Of a stretch of DNA of 64,000 bases, positions 62,895 through 64,000 are shown piece by piece. A program made the position numbers and the translations under genes. The notes under the pieces were generated by a model. That model did no database searches and was not told the DNA's origin. It saw only the letters and a list, made by a program, of their open reading frames with translations. The stretch comes from Pseudomonas azotoformans. GTDB lineage: Bacteria > Pseudomonadota > Gammaproteobacteria > Pseudomonadales > Pseudomonadaceae. Positions within the stretch are counted from its first letter, which is position 1, and every line of letters begins with the position of its first letter. The stretch covers positions 2,480,001 to 2,544,000 of the forward strand of contig NZ_LT629702.1 in assembly GCF_900103345.1 (NCBI RefSeq), given 5' to 3'.

Positions 62895-63089
62895 TTAACG
62901 AAGGCGCAGCATGCGCTCGACTTTTGCCACGTCAGACGGATGCAGCAAGCTGCTACCGCGCAATTGACGCTTACGCTTGGTCGACATTTTGGTCAGGATG
63001 TGGCTCTTGAAAGCGTGCTTGTGCTTGATACCGTTAGCAGTTTTCAGAAACCGCTTAGCAGCACCACTTTTAGTCTTCATCTTTGGCAT
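62895..63089 (-). CDS. rpmI: Ribosomal protein bL35
   Basis: A 64-residue basic protein, [19 protein letters not shown] at the start and MLRLR at the end; standard L35. Sits between infC and rplT as usual. Confidence 0.98.
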   Translation of the reverse strand: MPKMKTKSGAAKRFLKTANGIKHKHAFKSHILTKMSTKRKRQLRGSSLLHPSDVAKVERMLRLR

Positions 63090-63149
63090 GTTCGGATACT
63101 CCGCATTCAGTTGATAAACATAATCAGAAGGCCTGCCGTGCCCTGTTGA

Positions 63150-63695
63150 TTACTTCTTCTTTTTCGGGGCGATGACCATGATCAGCTGGCGTCCTTCCAT
63201 CTTAGGATGCTGTTCGACCGAACCGTACTCGAGCAGGTCAGCTTCAACCCGCTTGAGGAGTTCCATCCCCAGCTCCTGGTGGGCCATCTCACGGCCGCGG
63301 AATCGCAAGGATACCTTGGCCCTGTCCCCATCACTCAGGAAACGTACCAGGTTGCGCAGTTTTACCTGGTAATCCCCTTCCTCCGTCCCTGGACGAAACT
63401 TGATTTCTTTTACTTGAATCTGCTTCTGGTTCTTCTTCGCCGCAGCAATCTGCTTCTTCTTCTCGAAGATCGACTTGCCGTAGTCCATCACCCGGCAAAC
63501 AGGCGGGACTGCGTCGGCGGAGATTTCCACCAGGTCCAATTTGGACTCTTCAGCGATACGAAGCGCTTCATCAATCGAGACGATGCCAATCTGCTCGCCG
63601 TCAGCGCCAATTAACCGAACCTCGCGTGCCGAGATATTCTCGTTGATCGGGGCTTTCGGTGCAGCTCGTTTATCTTGTCTCATTTCACGCTTAAT
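63150..63695 (-). CDS. infC: Translation initiation factor IF-3, non-ATG start
   Basis: About 181 residues. N-domain [23 protein letters not shown], linker rich in lysine ([26 protein letters not shown]) and C-domain ending in APKKKK. The reading frame continues upstream of the first ATG (63683) through IKREM to three ATT codons preceded by GGAG. infC in other bacteria starts with ATT, which lets IF-3 limit its own translation. ATT at 63695 gives 8 bases of spacing; 63698 gives 5. It starts within a few bases of the thrS stop. Confidence 0.93.
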   Translation of the reverse strand: MKREMRQDKRAAPKAPINENISAREVRLIGADGEQIGIVSIDEALRIAEESKLDLVEISADAVPPVCRVMDYGKSIFEKKKQIAAAKKNQKQIQVKEIKFRPGTEEGDYQVKLRNLVRFLSDGDRAKVSLRFRGREMAHQELGMELLKRVEADLLEYGSVEQHPKMEGRQLIMVIAPKKKK

Positions 63696-63700
63696 AATAA

Positions 63701-64000
63701 TTACTCCGAATCTGGGCGACCACGCCGGGAAACCGCTTGCGCGAGGAACTCAGCGAACTGGGCGACGGGCATCGAGCCCAGGTCAGCACCTTCACGAGTA
63801 CGCACAGCGACAGTCTGCATCTCGACTTCCCGATCTCCGATAACCAAAAGATAGGGAACCTTGAGCAAAGTATGCTCGCGGATTTTAAAGCCGATCTTTT
63901 CATTTCTCAAGTCGGACTTGGCACGAAATCCGCTTTCGTTGAGTGTTTTTTCAACTTCAGCGGCAAAATCTGCCTGTTTATCAGTGATATTCATGATCAC
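63701..64000 (-). CDS. thrS: Threonyl-tRNA synthetase, C-terminal part
   Basis: The last 99 residues of thrS; the gene continues past the right edge. The segment is the anticodon-binding domain ([49 protein letters not shown], then [14 protein letters not shown]). The stop TAA lies directly before the ATT codons of infC. The order thrS-infC-rpmI-rplT is standard. Confidence 0.97.

Overview
The window looks like chromosomal DNA of a Pseudomonas from the fluorescens group. The right end carries the order thrS-infC-rpmI-rplT-pheS-pheT-ihfA-merR-tRNA-Pro, written on the minus strand. The left end has a DUF2388 protein, REP-type inverted repeats and GC-rich codon use, all typical of that group. 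Species identity is an inference.

Left core (1-11.3 kb). A TonB-dependent siderophore receptor with an N-terminal STN domain is followed by a FecBCDE-type ferric uptake operon, and a FadR-type regulator heads an amino-acid ABC transporter plus gamma-glutamyltransferase operon. All are on the minus strand. At 11.3 kb lies a decayed copy of the tRNA-Pro 3' half. The 2.4 kb after it (an AT-rich membrane acyltransferase and debris) look like the remains of an older insertion at the same site.

Genomic island (13,710-58,212). A perfect 48-bp direct repeat, which is the 3' part of tRNA-Pro(GGG), bounds a 44.5-kb island. A P4-type tyrosine integrase sits just inside the left repeat; the intact tRNA is at the right end. 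In order the cargo is: an integrase-linked hypothetical gene, a small helical protein, a DCL-family protein, a UvrD/HelD-like helicase with a nuclease insertion and zinc ribbons, a LysR/MFS pair, two IS66 elements with a zinc-finger gene between them, a small P-loop kinase, a Septu-like pair (PtuA ATPase and PtuB HNH), a GHKL ATPase fused to a PD-(D/E)XK-like domain, a second copy of the small helical protein, a Gabija pair (GajA and GajB), an eight-gene operon with a convergent glycosyltransferase gene, a hypothetical/WYL-regulator pair, a PLD-type nuclease, an IS66 remnant, and a four-gene operon ending in a SMUBP2-like helicase.

The island reads as a defence island. Septu and Gabija are known systems. 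Two parts do not match a system I recognise. (a) 39.2-47.6 kb: an XRE regulator with two operator-like repeats 42 bp apart, a YaaW-like zinc-ribbon protein, a one-helix membrane protein, a coiled-coil NYN RNase, a radical SAM enzyme, a PHP phosphoesterase, a phosphoribosyltransferase-like protein and a GT32-like glycosyltransferase, facing a GT9 glycosyltransferase fused to an archaeal-type CTP-dependent riboflavin-kinase domain. This looks like synthesis of a nucleotide or flavin-like small molecule coupled to RNA cleavage and a membrane component. (b) 52.4-57.8 kb: a membrane protein with a nuclease-like N-terminus, a long coiled-coil protein, a small helical protein and an SF1 helicase, tightly coupled. 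The GHKL-nuclease protein is a third candidate.

Right core (58.2-64 kb). tRNA-Pro, MerR-like regulator, ihfA, pheT, pheS (preceded by a strong hairpin), rplT, rpmI, infC (non-ATG start) and the 3' end of thrS.
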